64,000 nt of DNA from Cystobasidiopsis lactophilus (lineage: Eukaryota; Basidiomycota; Agaricostilbomycetes; Agaricostilbales; Chionosphaeraceae). Position 1 is the first letter of the stretch, and the number at the start of each line of letters is the position of its first letter. The notes beneath the pieces are model-generated. The model was not told the DNA's origin. It did not search any database and worked only from the letters and a program-made list of their open reading frames with translations. The stretch is taken from positions 1,364,001-1,428,000 of the forward strand of contig BCIO01000002.1 in assembly GCA_001599975.1 (NCBI GenBank), in the 5' to 3' direction. This document shows, in pieces, positions 1 through 11,200 of this stretch. The position numbers and the translations under genes were made by a program.

Positions 1-1584
1 CTGGCGGTACGAGCAGCAATCAGCGAGTGGCGCTCGAAGTGCAAGAGATGAACTCGCCTCGGCGTTAAGGTGTGGCCCCAGAAGGTCAAGACAGAGAAAA
101 GCTGCAGCCTGATCTCCAGCTTGGCTTCGTCGGTGCTGATCTTAGGCCCGCCAGCCTTCTCGAGCTCGGCCAGGTAATAGTCCAAGAGCTCGACCTCCCA
201 TTCACGTCTGTCCTCCGGGGTCATTGCGGTGGCCATCAAGTAGGCAACGTCTCGAGGCCATGGTCCACGCGCTGTGTCTACAGTAAGTGCCTGATAAACA
301 ATGATGGACCACCATTGAACAGCATACCGATGCATTGGAAATCAGTCAACGCCTTTGCAATTTCCAAGCGGGGTCAGTGCTCGCCTTCACACGAAGCGGC
401 GATCATGAAGCTTACCATCTTGCCCGTGGCCTTAACTTGATACCAGTTCTGCATCCAGCAAATAGGTGAGCGAAGAAACCCTAAGCAAACCCAGAAAGCG
501 CACTCCAAGATGGACATCTGAGTGCACCATGGTTCTTGGGAGGGCGTGATTGCGGTCCAAGGAGATCAGGGTGGCCGGCCAGATCTCGTTCCAGCGGGGG
601 AAGAGAGCAGGCGGAATAACGCTCTTGGCTTCAATCCAGCCCGCCTCGTTGGCGCCCTCGAGGCCACCTGTACTTGCATTATCAGACATTGCTGAGCTAC
701 AAAGCGTCCCCAATGAAACGCACCAGTCGCCATGTGGCCGCGGAGGCCAGTGGCAAAGTGGACAAACTTTTCGGTGATGGGGTTATCCGTCTTCTCATAA
801 AAGTGGCCATGCAAATAGGCCAATGTCTTCAACTGGTCCTTGACCATGTCCTTCGTAGTCTTGGCGGAAACGTCCAAGAATTTGACGCGGTCTCCGATAT
901 CCTGGAGCGCAATGATCGAGTTGTAGTTGTCCTCGTTCATCTTGGCGTGAACTGGGTCTCCTGTCAGCGAAATCAAATGAATGTAGCTCAGACAGCTCAC
1001 TGGCAATGGGAGCTTCGATGTCCAATGTCGGCCGCAAGTACTTGTAAAAGTTGACCTCTGCGGAGATGGCGCCGTAGGACAGCGTGATTCGGTTGACCAG
1101 GTCTTGAGTGGCTTTACAGAAGACTGATCCGGGCAATCCAGCAGCGCGACCGGCTGCATCCCAGGTCAGGGTGATATGCCTTCTGTTAGATGTGCCATCG
1201 TCGGGAGGGCCCAACTGAAAGCTTTCTAAGTTGGCCTCTGGCGCTTTGGTGCCCAACACTTTCGTGAGCCACTCCTTGGTGATCGATTCGTAGGTGAAAG
1301 GAATGTCGTCGACATCTGCACTGAGGATCAGTCACCATGAACGAGATCTGCCTTGCCTGAGCCTTGACTGACCTTGGGGAGGCTTCTGGCTCGCCTTTTC
1401 GGCCTCGTAGGCCTCCTTAAGGCGCTGCTTCTTCTTTTGGTCGGTCCAAAGAGGCTCGCTCCAGTTGGCGTCCGCTGCAAGTTTGCGAGCCCGCTCAGGT
1501 GAGCACCCGGTCGCACGAGAGCAAGCGCGAGGGGAGCGACTTACCGAGCCAGTCGAGTGTGAGTTGAGAGTCTTCCTTTTGCAT
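1..1584 (-). CDS. CHK/APH-like small-molecule kinase, 3' end cut by window edge
   Basis: Protein-kinase-fold phosphotransferase of the aminoglycoside phosphotransferase / ecdysteroid-kinase-like type; the substrate cannot be told from sequence. The ATG at 1584 opens MQKEDSQLTLDWLG, followed by a short intron. After further small introns the core runs through a nucleotide-binding lobe (GLPGSVFCKATQ near 1120-1150), the catalytic loop VHSDVHLGNW (HxDxxxxN, split by an intron at about 445-500) and a metal-binding DFQ motif (ALTDFQCIDTARGPWPRD, split near 280-335). The C-terminal part (DVAYLMATAM, then PEDRREWEVELLDYYLAEL) reads on to base 1, so the stop codon lies outside. All the key catalytic residues that fall in the window are present. 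The gene is transcribed in the same direction as the two 7TM genes behind it, with 286 bp between. Family call is good; physiological role unknown. Confidence 0.75.
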
Positions 1585-1870
1585 CTCTGATTTCAATGTA
1601 GAGATTTGGGGGTAGGGAGGAATGAGCTGCATTCCAAGGCCAGCCTCTCAGACTGTGGACAGCCGGTGGCGTGGGGTCCCGCATCTCAGATTCACGAGGA
1701 CGTGGGCCTCGCTGTGCCGATCGTGCCGACAGTAGTGGCCTGGTATCCCGTGTAGGTGATTTCGATATTGCTCATGGTCGTGAAAGTGTGCTGTTGATAC
1801 AAAAAGCGTGGCACCGAAAGGCACGCTGGCCCGTCACAAAATGTCCGTTCTCTCTTCGTGCTGCTCACGT

Positions 1871-3309
1871 TCAAGGTCCTTCTACAGACCTGTGCACCTC
1901 TTGCTTAACCATGATGTCGACTGACGAGACAGCTCCTCGGTCGGTCCTAGGCGTGAAGAGGGAGGCCTCGAGGGCGATGGGTGTCTTTACAGTTTGGGTG
2001 GCTAACTGCGCCGATGTTTTCCGTCGCAAATAGAACCATGTGATGAATGTCAGAAGATAGCAATCAGCCAGGAAGAGGTCGAGCAGCCAGACTATTCGAC
2101 ATGAGAGGATTTAGCCCTCGCCGACCAGGATGTCCGAGATTAGGGAAGGGAGCGCACAGCCAGAAATGAACGTCCTTGCAAAGACCAGCTGCAAGATCGC
2201 GATTCCAGTTGTCAGGCCGTTCGAAGAGATGGCCATGGCAATGAGTCTGCCAAACGGGCTGTGGAGCCTGAGTGACGGACAAGCCTGTTGAGAATCGCAA
2301 AACAACCCGACTGATTGAGCAGCTTACCCTGATCCCAGCACAGATCTACCCGTGCGATTGAGGGCCCACAGAAGGGCGATCAGAAGGTAAACGTCGGTCG
2401 CAGCCGACATGATCTAGGCCGCCGAAAGTGAGCGTCAGACAAATCGGCGGCGGCGCCGACACCTCGACTTACGTAAGGAATCATAGAGTACACAACTCCT
2501 TCAGCTGACATGTACCATTGTGGCGTCCTGTGGGTTTTCCCTTGAGGCACAGCGCGCAACATTGCATATCAAAAGCACACACCACTTGTCGTCAGATGTG
2601 GCATAGAGTCCAATCACTAAAAAACTGCATCAGGGAGTAATAACAAGTAAACGAGGCCGCCCACTTACTGCAACTTGCAATTCGAGTGCCGATACAGCCC
2701 AAGACGAGAAATAGGCCAATCGCCAGGAAGGCAATCCGACGCTGGAGCAAGATGTATACTCGCCAAGAGTAGAACCCTTGTATGACGGCAGCAATGAAAA
2801 CGTTCAAGATCTGGGCTGCTACGTAGGTTCTGGGCACAGAAAGCGGTCGGTTTGAGGCAAAGGGGGATCACAGCGCAGCAGTACCAACTTTGTGTACCCA
2901 CTGCGATCGTCACAGTTAGCAATAGCAACAAAGCAAGTAGAGCAGCATACTTGATGACAGAGGCATCCCCGAAAGATACGCCGAACCTGCAGTGGCGCAC
3001 TGTCAGCGACGGTCGGCAACGGCACAGGGGCAACCTTCGAACTAACACATATATCGAGTCTCCCGCGAGAATTCCCAGTTGCAGAAGCAACAGCCCTAGG
3101 CAGATTTGGATCAATCTCTTGAAGGCGGCCGGCTCTTCGAAGGCGACCAGGTAGAAGGAATAGCCAGTCACCAATGCGCCACCGAGCATGAAAGCGATCA
3201 CTTCGGAGGCATTATAGATGGCGTCCTTGTTCACTAGATCAGAGGGGCATTCGCCAGAAGGACATACACGAGTTTGTTGACATACCGCAAACTCCACCGA
3301 AGGGTCCAT
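1871..3309 (-). CDS. Seven-helix membrane protein, tandem copy A (DUF6534-like)
   Basis: Multipass plasma-membrane type protein of a basidiomycete 7TM family; likely sensor or receptor, but no ligand is known. ATG at 3309 begins MDPSVEFAV. The exons encode successive hydrophobic segments: ASEVIAFMLGGALVTGYSFY, RLIQICLGLLLLQLGILAGD, VAAQILNVFIAAVIQGFYSW, RRIAFLAIGLFLVLGCIG, a helix starting MSAATDVYLLIALLWALN, then SSNGLTTGIAILQLVFARTF and finally WLLDLFLADCYLLTFITWFY. A hydrophilic tail of about 50 residues follows, ending at the TGA at 1871-1873. Splicing T|TC at about 2095-2160 joins RTFISG to FWLLDLF, and this junction is repeated in copy B, which supports both models. Six or so introns interrupt the gene. 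The family assignment comes from remembered layout of DUF6534-type proteins and is less certain than the 7TM topology. Confidence 0.7.
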
Positions 3310-3753
3310 CCTGCTGCCGATAACGCTGATCCCGCCTGGCCGTGCAACAAGGTGTTGACTATGATAAGGAAACAAGCTTAAAGGTCGTCGCTCGGCTCGA
3401 CAAAAGGATGAGCGAAAGAGAGGGAGACCAGGCGCGCGTCTGCTTTTGGCAAAAGCTGACCAGAGGGCACGATCGGGCTAACTCGACACATCTTGCCAAG
3501 ATGGAGCATCTTATATGGGCTGATCTCGAAGTAGTAGTACCAGAGTAGCCGTGCAGCTTGCGAGTCAAGGTTGCAACGCGAAAAATGAGTTCAGCGGCGA
3601 AATTCAGCCAGGGGCGCGGTTTTGCCACCGGTGGCAACTGAGTGTCAATGGCCGCGGAGGAAGTATGTACAGTACAGCCCGTGATGGAAACCTTTACAAC
3701 AGTGCATCTACGCGAATACCTTGCATGCGGCTTGGGTCGTGCTAAAGCGCGCC
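3310..3753. other. Intergenic, upstream of 7TM copy A
   Basis: Contains the presumed promoter of 7TM copy A and the 3' flank of copy B. Short open frames occur on both strands but none carries a recognisable domain. No clear TATA box or operator was seen. Confidence 0.5.
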
Positions 3754-5068
3754 TCAAGCTTCGTCTGCCTTTTCCGCCTTCGTGCACGTTTCGGTACGAA
3801 CAATGATGTGTGGTTGAGAATCGTGATGCGAGCCCTCTTTGGAGAAAGACGGAAGTCCAGTTCCGGTGGTCTCAACGACACGGCGCGCTGTTCCCTTCGG
3901 TTTAGCTCCAGCGCGCTTTCAGTCTAGAAGCGACAACTCACTGAACTTTCTGAAAAAGAACCAGCAGAGGAGAGTGAGGGCATAGCAATCCGCTAGACTG
4001 TGCGAAAGACGTCAGCTCAAGTCGGTAGTAGGTTCCCCTTTAGCGAGCCAAACCCACAGCAGCTCGAGGAGCCAGAACCCGTTGATCCAAGTTCGAGACA
4101 AGATGAGTTGAAGAACAGCTACCCCAGTCGTTAGGGCATTTGTGGTGAGCGCGATAACGACCATCTTCCCGACCGGATTGTCAATGCTGCTCACGGGCAT
4201 GCATAAGCTCCATTCCATGGACGAATGGTGAACGAAAAGTTACCTCTTGCCCAGTAATGTCCCACCAGCCCGTTTTAAGGCGTAAAGTAGTGTAGCGAGC
4301 AGAAACAGGTCGGTCACGGCGGACATGAGCTGTCCACCAGCATATCAGCCTCGGACACATTCAAAAGACACCAAACGCTTTCACATACGTAGGGCAAAAC
4401 GCAATACTAAGGCGTGGGAGGTATCAAGGCACCATGTCAGGAGTGTGAGGCCTATTTTAAATCTGGACACTCACGACCAAGCCCTCAAAACTGTTGTACC
4501 AACGTGGTGTCCACTTGTCGTTTGCAGTGGAGTACAGGCCGATCATGCAGGAAGCAAACTTGGACGCGATGCACGTCAGAACTAGGGCGCCGCCAATGAC
4601 GAGCGGATAAATCTTGTTGCCTAATAGGACGTAGCATCTCCAAGAGTAGAAGAGCTGGATCAAGGCTGCAATAAAGGCGTTAATCAGCTGGACTGCGACA
4701 TAGGTGTGGGTATAGCCACTACGTAGAGGTCAAAAAGGGCGCGGGCTCAAGAGCCAGAAGGAGAACTGACTCAATCTGTACGAAATTTCCGAAGCCGATG
4801 CCAAAAACGATTATCGAATCGGCTGCGAGTGTCCCTAGTTGGACGATGAGAAGAACCAAGCAGGCGAATAGTCTGTACAACCTCATTTGACCCGAGTCTC
4901 CAAGGCGAAGGGGAGTTGGGAGAGTACTAACAGCCGCTGGAAGTGTCGAGGTTCCTTGTGGAGGCACAGGTAGCTAGTGAAAAGGGCCACCAAAGCGCCT
5001 CCCGCCATCATCGAGAGCGTCTCGCTAGCATTATAGACGCCGTTTGCCGTTGCTTCGCTCCGCTCCAT
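3754..5068 (-). CDS. Seven-helix membrane protein, tandem copy B (DUF6534-like)
   Basis: Paralogue of the adjacent 7TM copy A, same strand and same exon layout. ATG at 5068 gives MERSEATANGVYNASETLSM. Matching segments are MAGGALVALFTSYLCLHKEP, LVLLIVQLGTLAADSIIVFG, VAVQLINAFIAALIQLFYSW, YPLVIGGALVLTCIASKFAS, a helix after MSAVTDLFLLATLLYALK, ALTTNALTTGVAVLQLILSR and TWINGFWLLELL joined to LADCYALTLLCWFFF. A last exon, reached by an intron starting gtgagt at about 3930, encodes a polar tail ending QPHIIVRTETCTKAEKADEA and stop at 3754. Copy A also ends in a polar tail with a short hydrophobic patch. The pair arose by tandem duplication (inference). It is divergently placed to the dioxygenase gene across 698 bp. 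Confidence 0.7.
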
Positions 5069-5766
5069 AGAATCAGCTTGGCATGGGTTGTTATTGTGTG
5101 GTCGGCAAGTTTATGCTGGAGGCGGCTGTCGTCGTTGCTGAAGAGGACTTCGAAGGACTACTGTATGTACTCCTCCTTTTGTTTATCATTATTCGGCTTT
5201 GGCAGTCGCAGAGTCGATCGACTTTTAAGGTTCTGGGCTGGCCAACAAAGCGCGGCGATCATCCCGTTCCCGTGGATAGTGTCCGGTCACGGTACCGCAG
5301 CACCACTTTGGAGTCCAGCAGCACATATGTGAGCAGTGCAATCGTGGGTGGTTCGACATAGATTTCTCCTGGTCGCAAGCTGAACGAAAAAGGACTCGCG
5401 AGCATGCAGCTTCCAACCCGAAAAGTTGCTGACAGCGCCTTGGATGACGAAGTAGCTACTACTGGCAGCAGCGCCTTGGTTGACGAGTTGCAAGCAAGCA
5501 AGTAAAGTGGCCACTTGGTCGCGAGCCGGACCGGCGCGGCCCTCGGAAGTCCTGGTGTATCTCCGTTTCACGCGAGCTTTGGTTCCTTGCTTTGCTCCAG
5601 CCTACAGCCTCGAGAGAGCTTCCCAACAGATAGCCGCAACATAACTGCAGAGTGGCCCGGCCGAGCAGGGTTCGCTGATTCAGTGTTTATCGATGGCCGA
5701 GCCACTTTGAACGCTTTCTGTCAGCCGTGCTGGATGGGGCGCAGAGGGGCGGCAGACTCTTCTTCC
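5069..5766. promoter_or_regulatory. Divergent intergenic region, 7TM copy B / dioxygenase
   Basis: A 698-bp stretch between two gene starts facing away from each other, so it should hold both promoters. Open frames here are short and carry no recognisable domain. No specific operator motif was identified. Confidence 0.4.
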
Positions 5767-7112
5767 ATGCCCACGACAGTCTCCAAACTTGTTTTGTCGA
5801 CACTCATCGTTCTGGCTGCATCGCGCTTCTTCTACCGTTCCGCCAACAAAATGACCATCTCGCTCAAACCCACTCAGCCAGCCGAATGGCAAGCTGCTTT
5901 GGATGCCTTGCCAGCGCCGTCCGCTTCCGGCAAACTTCCCGCTTTCTTCTTTGCACACGGTCATCCTGGACTCGCATGGCCAAAGGGCGTGCCGCAGCGC
6001 ATTGGCCTAGGGAACGATGCTGGCCCTGAAGGTCGCCAGGTCGCCTTCCTGAAGGATTTCGGACCTGCCCTCGTGAAGAAGTACCAGCCTAAGGGCATCC
6101 TGGTCTTCTCTGCTCATTGGGAAACAGACGGGGAAAGGCTGGTTACAGACTACGGCGACGAGAACCCGCTCCTCTACGACTACGTGAGTTGAAGAAAGCG
6201 AATTGCACCAAACGGCCAACTCAGATGGAGGTCACAGTATGGCTTTCCCAAAGAGCTCTACGACATCAAGTTCCGCTCGAAAGGCGATTCCGCGCTGTCC
6301 CAACAAGTGGTCGCCGCTTTCAAAGAGGCCGGCATGCCGGCGCGCTTGTCCGACAAGAAGGAAGCGCGAGGCCGAGATGGACGAGGTTTCCAAGGCCGTG
6401 AGTTGCTCTGCAGATTGGTTCAGGGGAGATGCTGACGGCGAAGACTCCAGCCGGCCGTGAGATTCTGAGCTGCCGACTCGTATGCTAGAAATGCTAACGC
6501 AGAGCATCGCAGTTGACCATGGAGTCTTCGTTCCGTTCTCATTGATGTTCCCTGGCCACGGCGGAGAAGCTAACGACACTCTTTTCGACATCCCCATCGT
6601 TCAGGCGTCCATCGACATGGCGGAATCCTCGAAGAAGGCCGAAGCCATCGGCCGCGCCGTGTCCAAGTTGAGGGAGCAAGGCATTCTCATCCTCTCTGGT
6701 GGCCTCACTGTGCACACTTTCCAAGACTTCAGCGCTTTTGACGAAACCTCCGCCAAGCCGGTGCGTTACCTTCCACTCCCGTCTTGATTGTCAGCATCTC
6801 AATCCCTCTCCCTCTCAGATTTTTAAAGAGTGGGATCAAGCTGTGGTGGACAGCATCTCTGCCCACGACTCGCCAGAGGCCCGCCACCAAGCCATGCGTC
6901 AGTGATCCTCTGTCGTCTGATGCCCGATCCATCGGCTGATGTTGCAAATTACAGACGCTCTCATGAAGCATCCGGGCTGTCGCCTGGCTCACCCTCAGCT
7001 GGACCACTTTCTGCCCATCTACGTGGCCGCAGGTGCTGGTCGGGTGGATTCCGAGACATCGGTTGTTATCAGTGGGCTGTACGGCGCGACTTCCATCGCC
7101 TTTGGTGTGTAA
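5767..7112 (+). CDS. LigB/DODA-type extradiol ring-cleavage dioxygenase
   Basis: Class III extradiol dioxygenase of the 4,5-DOPA-dioxygenase-like branch: non-haem metal enzyme opening catechol-type rings. Introns at 6184-6237, 6398-6512, 6761-6818 and 6898-6954 give an in-phase product of 353 residues. Conserved pieces include LPAFFFAHGHPGLAWP (first metal His), GILVFSAHWETDG (second His), LYDYYGFPKELYDI, the joined DGRGFQG-LDHGVFVPF (catalytic His), FPGHGGEANDTLFDIPIVQ, GILILSGGLTVHTF and the end ISGLYGATSIAFGV. Two starts are possible: ATG 5767, adding a hydrophobic leader (VSKLVLSTLIVLAASRFFYR) that could be a signal anchor or mitochondrial signal, or ATG 5851 (MTISLKPTQPAEW), which gives the usual family length of about 325 residues. 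The true substrate is not known. The gene converges with SDHD, about 204 bp between stops. Confidence 0.9.
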
Positions 7113-7316
7113 GGCGAGAGCATGCAGCTAGTATGCGCCATCGCCTGTCAAGCATGTACCGAGAGCGACCAATCTGTAAAACCACATGGACCATCCGCGT
7201 TCTCCATCGATCTCCAGATATGAACGCTTTCTTCTCTCGATTCAATACTTTTGGGCAATCAACGAGAGAATACGTGGTGGGGCGTGTGTACAACAGGAGG
7301 GCATCCCGGACCGAGT

Positions 7317-8052
7317 TTACGCCTTCCACAAGCGGCGGACCAACTCGGTGAGACCGACGTCGTTGGTGTTGAACTGGTAGACACCGACCAAGGTGCCCAC
7401 GGTGGCCGCGCGCACGAGCCAGGCGACGATGGGGCCAATCGTCGGGAATTTCCGAGGGTGGAGGTAGTCGGCAACACTTTGGTTCAAGCCCTGTACTCTC
7501 TTTCGCGTGAGCAGGCGCACTCCTAGGGATGGCATCAACGCACCATGTGAGAGTGAAGGACGAGGGAGACGGCAAGCACGGCGTCCAGCGTGGGGTTGGC
7601 CGAGGAGACAAAAGTTGCGCCGACGACGGGTACAAGGCCAGCCGAGATGAGGCGCTCAAAGGTCCACTCGTACGAGCCGTGCATCTTGCTCGGTGGCGGG
7701 AACGTGGTTGGGTCGTTGACGGTGCCTTTGATGAGCCTTCAAATCAGCCTGGCTGCCGCTTTGGCCTGAATCGGGGCTCCAATCTCAAATCACCTTGGAT
7801 GAACGCTGTTCGCGAGCCTTTTAGCCGCCGTTTCCTCGCACCGGTATGACTACTGATGTCCACTCACATCCATCGTCAGCCAGAGGGGCGTTTGCCCTGG
7901 CGATGCGGCCTGCACAAACGAGAGACCAATGAGCTGTCGCCGATTTTGCTATCTTGTGATGGCGCGAAGAGCGACGCACCGGACTGGAGGGCGCGCCTCT
8001 GCAAGGCCAGGGCCTGCTTGACTGCCGAAGGCCGTGCTAGGACACGTTGCAT
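7317..8052 (-). CDS. SDH4: Succinate dehydrogenase membrane anchor subunit (cytochrome b small subunit)
   Basis: SDHD/Sdh4 subunit of respiratory complex II; it anchors the catalytic dimer in the inner mitochondrial membrane and helps bind haem b and ubiquinone. ATG at 8052 starts an Arg-rich presequence, MQRVLARPSAVKQALALQRR. The mature part has the family pattern KGTVNDPTTFPPPSKMHGSY, EWTFERLISAGLVPVVG, LDAVLAVSLVLHSHM, then after an intron (about 7478-7530) GLNQSVADYLHPRKFPTIGP and VYQFNTNDVGLTELVRRLW. The His in LVLHSHM is the expected haem ligand, and DYLHPRKFP is the quinone-side signature. The exons between the presequence and KGTVNDP could not be settled: two acceptor choices near 7740-7900 give different short linkers. 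Otherwise the length fits the family. Confidence 0.92.
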
Positions 8053-8255
8053 GCTGAGGCCTCAAAGGTCGACAGACAACCCGGGTCGCCCCGCTGGGGA
8101 CAGAGTTGGTTGTGAAATGCCTTTGTTTGTTCACGGGTTGTGCGAGATGCGGAACTGAGCGGAACCGAACAAAAGGCTTCACCTCCAACAAAAGGTATTC
8201 AGAATGATTGGCATGGGTGCGACACTACTGTGCTTGAAGCCAGACGGCCAAGGGC

Positions 8256-11200
8256 ATGGCGGACGACCCGGCGCAGTGGAGCCCGCCACGGCGAGGGACC
8301 TCGCTCCACCGCTCGCAAAGCCGACCTGCAGCAGCTCCCGTCGAGATGCAGAACCTGCACATTCGCTTGCCGCCCGTGGACAGAAAGAACTCGGCTGCTT
8401 CCTACGATGACGACGACGACATCTACGACCAGTACGCCACGTATGCCCTGGGCTCCGGCGATGAAAAGCTGGCTGGCGGTGGAGCCGGCGCTCAAGCCCC
8501 TGCCTTCTCGCCGGACACCATCAGCTCGTTCAAAGTGCCTGGCATGTCGCATATCAATTCGCAAGACCCCTTGCCACCGCCTTATACGCCCTCGGTCAAG
8601 ACGCTCTTCTGCCTTTCGTCCAAGCGGGAGCTCTTGACTTTGACCTTGCCTGGCGTCCTCATCTCTTGCGGCTCGGCTGTCATCCAACCTTACCTCACCA
8701 TCGTGCTTGGACGAGCCTTTGACTCCTTCTCGAGGTTCATCTCCGCCCGCACCGACGCCGGCACCGACAGAGCGCTGCTCGACGCCGCCAAGCACCAGTT
8801 CAAGCATGAGCAGCTCGTCATCTTCATCACCCTGCTCATCTTGGCGGCCATCACCATCTTGTCCTCCTCCGTCAGCTTGGTCTTTTGGAACATGAACGCA
8901 GAGTTCATCGTCCGCAAGCTCCGCGCCAAGGTGTACGACCAGGTCGTTGAAAAGAAGCTCGAGTGGTTCGACAAGGGCATGGGGCTGTCTTCGGACGGCG
9001 CAAAGAGCGGCAACGAGGAGGAGGGCGCTTCGGAGGGCTCTTCGGCTGGATTGGCGGGCCGGTTCGCGAGGTGGGTTGAGACCACGCCACCAGTTCACTC
9101 TCGCTGAGCTTGTAGTGGATGACCTCTACAGAGACACGGACGAAGTGCGGCTAGCGACTGGCCAGACGTTCGGCCTGACCTTGCAGGCGCTCGCCACTGG
9201 CATCCTGTGCTTGGTGCTCGGCTTCGTGCGCAGCTACCAGCTCACGCTCATCATCTTCATCACCTTCCCGCTCGTCCTCATTTCCTCGGCCGTCATTGAA
9301 AAGGTCTCGGCTCCTCTGGTCGAGAAGGATCGCGCGAACACCGCCGCAGCGTCGACCACCGTCGAGCGGGCCGTGTCTGCCATCGCCACCGTCAAGGCTT
9401 TCAACGCCGAAGCGAACGAGGTCAACTCGTTTTTGGCCATCGCCCAAAGGATGAAGACCAACTACGACAAGCTGACCATGCTCTGGGGGCTCCGGCTCGG
9501 CATCGCTCAATTTTTCCTACTCATGTCCTTCGTCCAAGGTTTTTGGTACGGCAACCATCTGGTCAACCAAGGCAAGATGACCCCAGGCCAGGTCACTGAG
9601 GTCTTTTGGGCCATCATGATCGCCTCGTCGGCCTTCCAGCAAATCATCCCTTTCCTCAACATCATTGAGCAGGGAAAGATGGGCATGGCCGGGTTGCTGA
9701 ACCTTCTCAGGGACGCACCAGCAGCACCTTCGGCGGTTTTGGAAGAGGGTTTGGCAACGACGGACGACTTGCCGGGCGACAAGAATGAGTCTGCTGTGGC
9801 CCTGACCTCGCCCGTCACTTCGCCAACCAGCGTGCGCTTTGCAGGCAAGAGGCGGAAGCAGCCCTTGTTTCGATCCATCCGAAAGATCCAACCCTCTGCT
9901 TTCAGGGGCGAGCTGAGCCTGCACCACGTTACGTTTTGGTACCCAACTCGGCCGCACCCAGCAGCTCCAGCCCTCCGGGACGTCACCCTCTTCCTTCCTG
10001 CCCGAGAGACGACCTTCATTGTCGGCCAGTCCGGAAGCGGTAAGAGCACCGTCGGATCCTTGCTTCTTGGACTCTACTCGGCCCAGTACGGCTCTGTCGA
10101 GGCGGACGAGCAAGGCATCGAATGGTTGGACGAAACGTGGCTTCGCCGACAGATCGGCATGGTCAGCCAGCATTCGGTCTTGTTTGAGGGCACGGTTCAC
10201 GACAATGTGGCGATTGGGGCCTTGGGCGTGCGACCGGAGGACGTGCCCAGGGAGAAGGTCATCGAGGCCTGCCGGATCGCCTTGGTGCACGACTTCATCC
10301 GCGACTTGCCGGACGGATACGAGACCGTGCTTTCTGGCGAAAAGGGCGCCAGCCTGTCCGGTGGCCAGCGCCAGCGCCTTGCCATTACCCGGGCCTACAT
10401 CCGCAATCCCACCGTGCTGATTCTGGGTGAGCGGCTTTCTCCTTTTGGTCTTCGTTGACCTACGTAGTGAACAAGCTCTCAGACGAGGCCACTTCTGCTT
10501 TGGACACCACCTCGCGTCTGCTGGTCTTCGAAGCCCTCAAGCGGTGGCGTACCAACATGACGACGATTGTCATCACGCACGACCTCAATCCCATCACCGC
10601 CACAGACTTTGTCTACGTACTTAAGGACGGCGCGGTGGTCGAGCAAGGCTACCGTGCTGATCTCGATGCGCAGGACGGCTGGTTCTGCCAAATGGCCGGG
10701 CTACAAGCGGGTGGCAAAGACGAAGAGGCTGCAACTTCCACCAAAAGCTCCCCGGCGACACCACAGCTCGAGTTTACCAGCCCTTCTCGCCCACAGTCAT
10801 CCTATATTACTCCGGAGCCGGGCGCGGCTGGTGCCATGTCATCCTCCTTGTCCAAGTTCATCGACATGCGCCGCCGCTCTTCCGCTCTCTTCTTCAACTC
10901 CCCTGACGATGTGAAAGAGTACCTGGAGTCGGACCACCTGCGAAGCTCTCCGGCCACGCCACCCAACATGTTTGACGAGTTTTTGCCTTCGCGCTCGGCC
11001 AGCTTGCCTTTCATCAGCGGAAGGGAGTCGCGCTTCAGCATGACAGCCTTGGAAACAGCAGCCCATCAGGCGTCTTCGAAAAGAACAGGCCAGATTCGGA
11101 AGGCCCACAAAGAGGCCTTGGTTGCCGACAGCAAAGAAGAAACAGTCATCGACGTGCCCGCCGAGCCTCAGCTCAAAGCGCCCAGCTTCTTCGCAACCCT

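Noticed and set aside
8199-9098. Long minus-strand open frame (299 codons) opposite the STE6-like gene
   Set aside because: It mirrors a well-supported coding exon; its composition is the usual antisense shadow of GC-rich codons and it has no domain.
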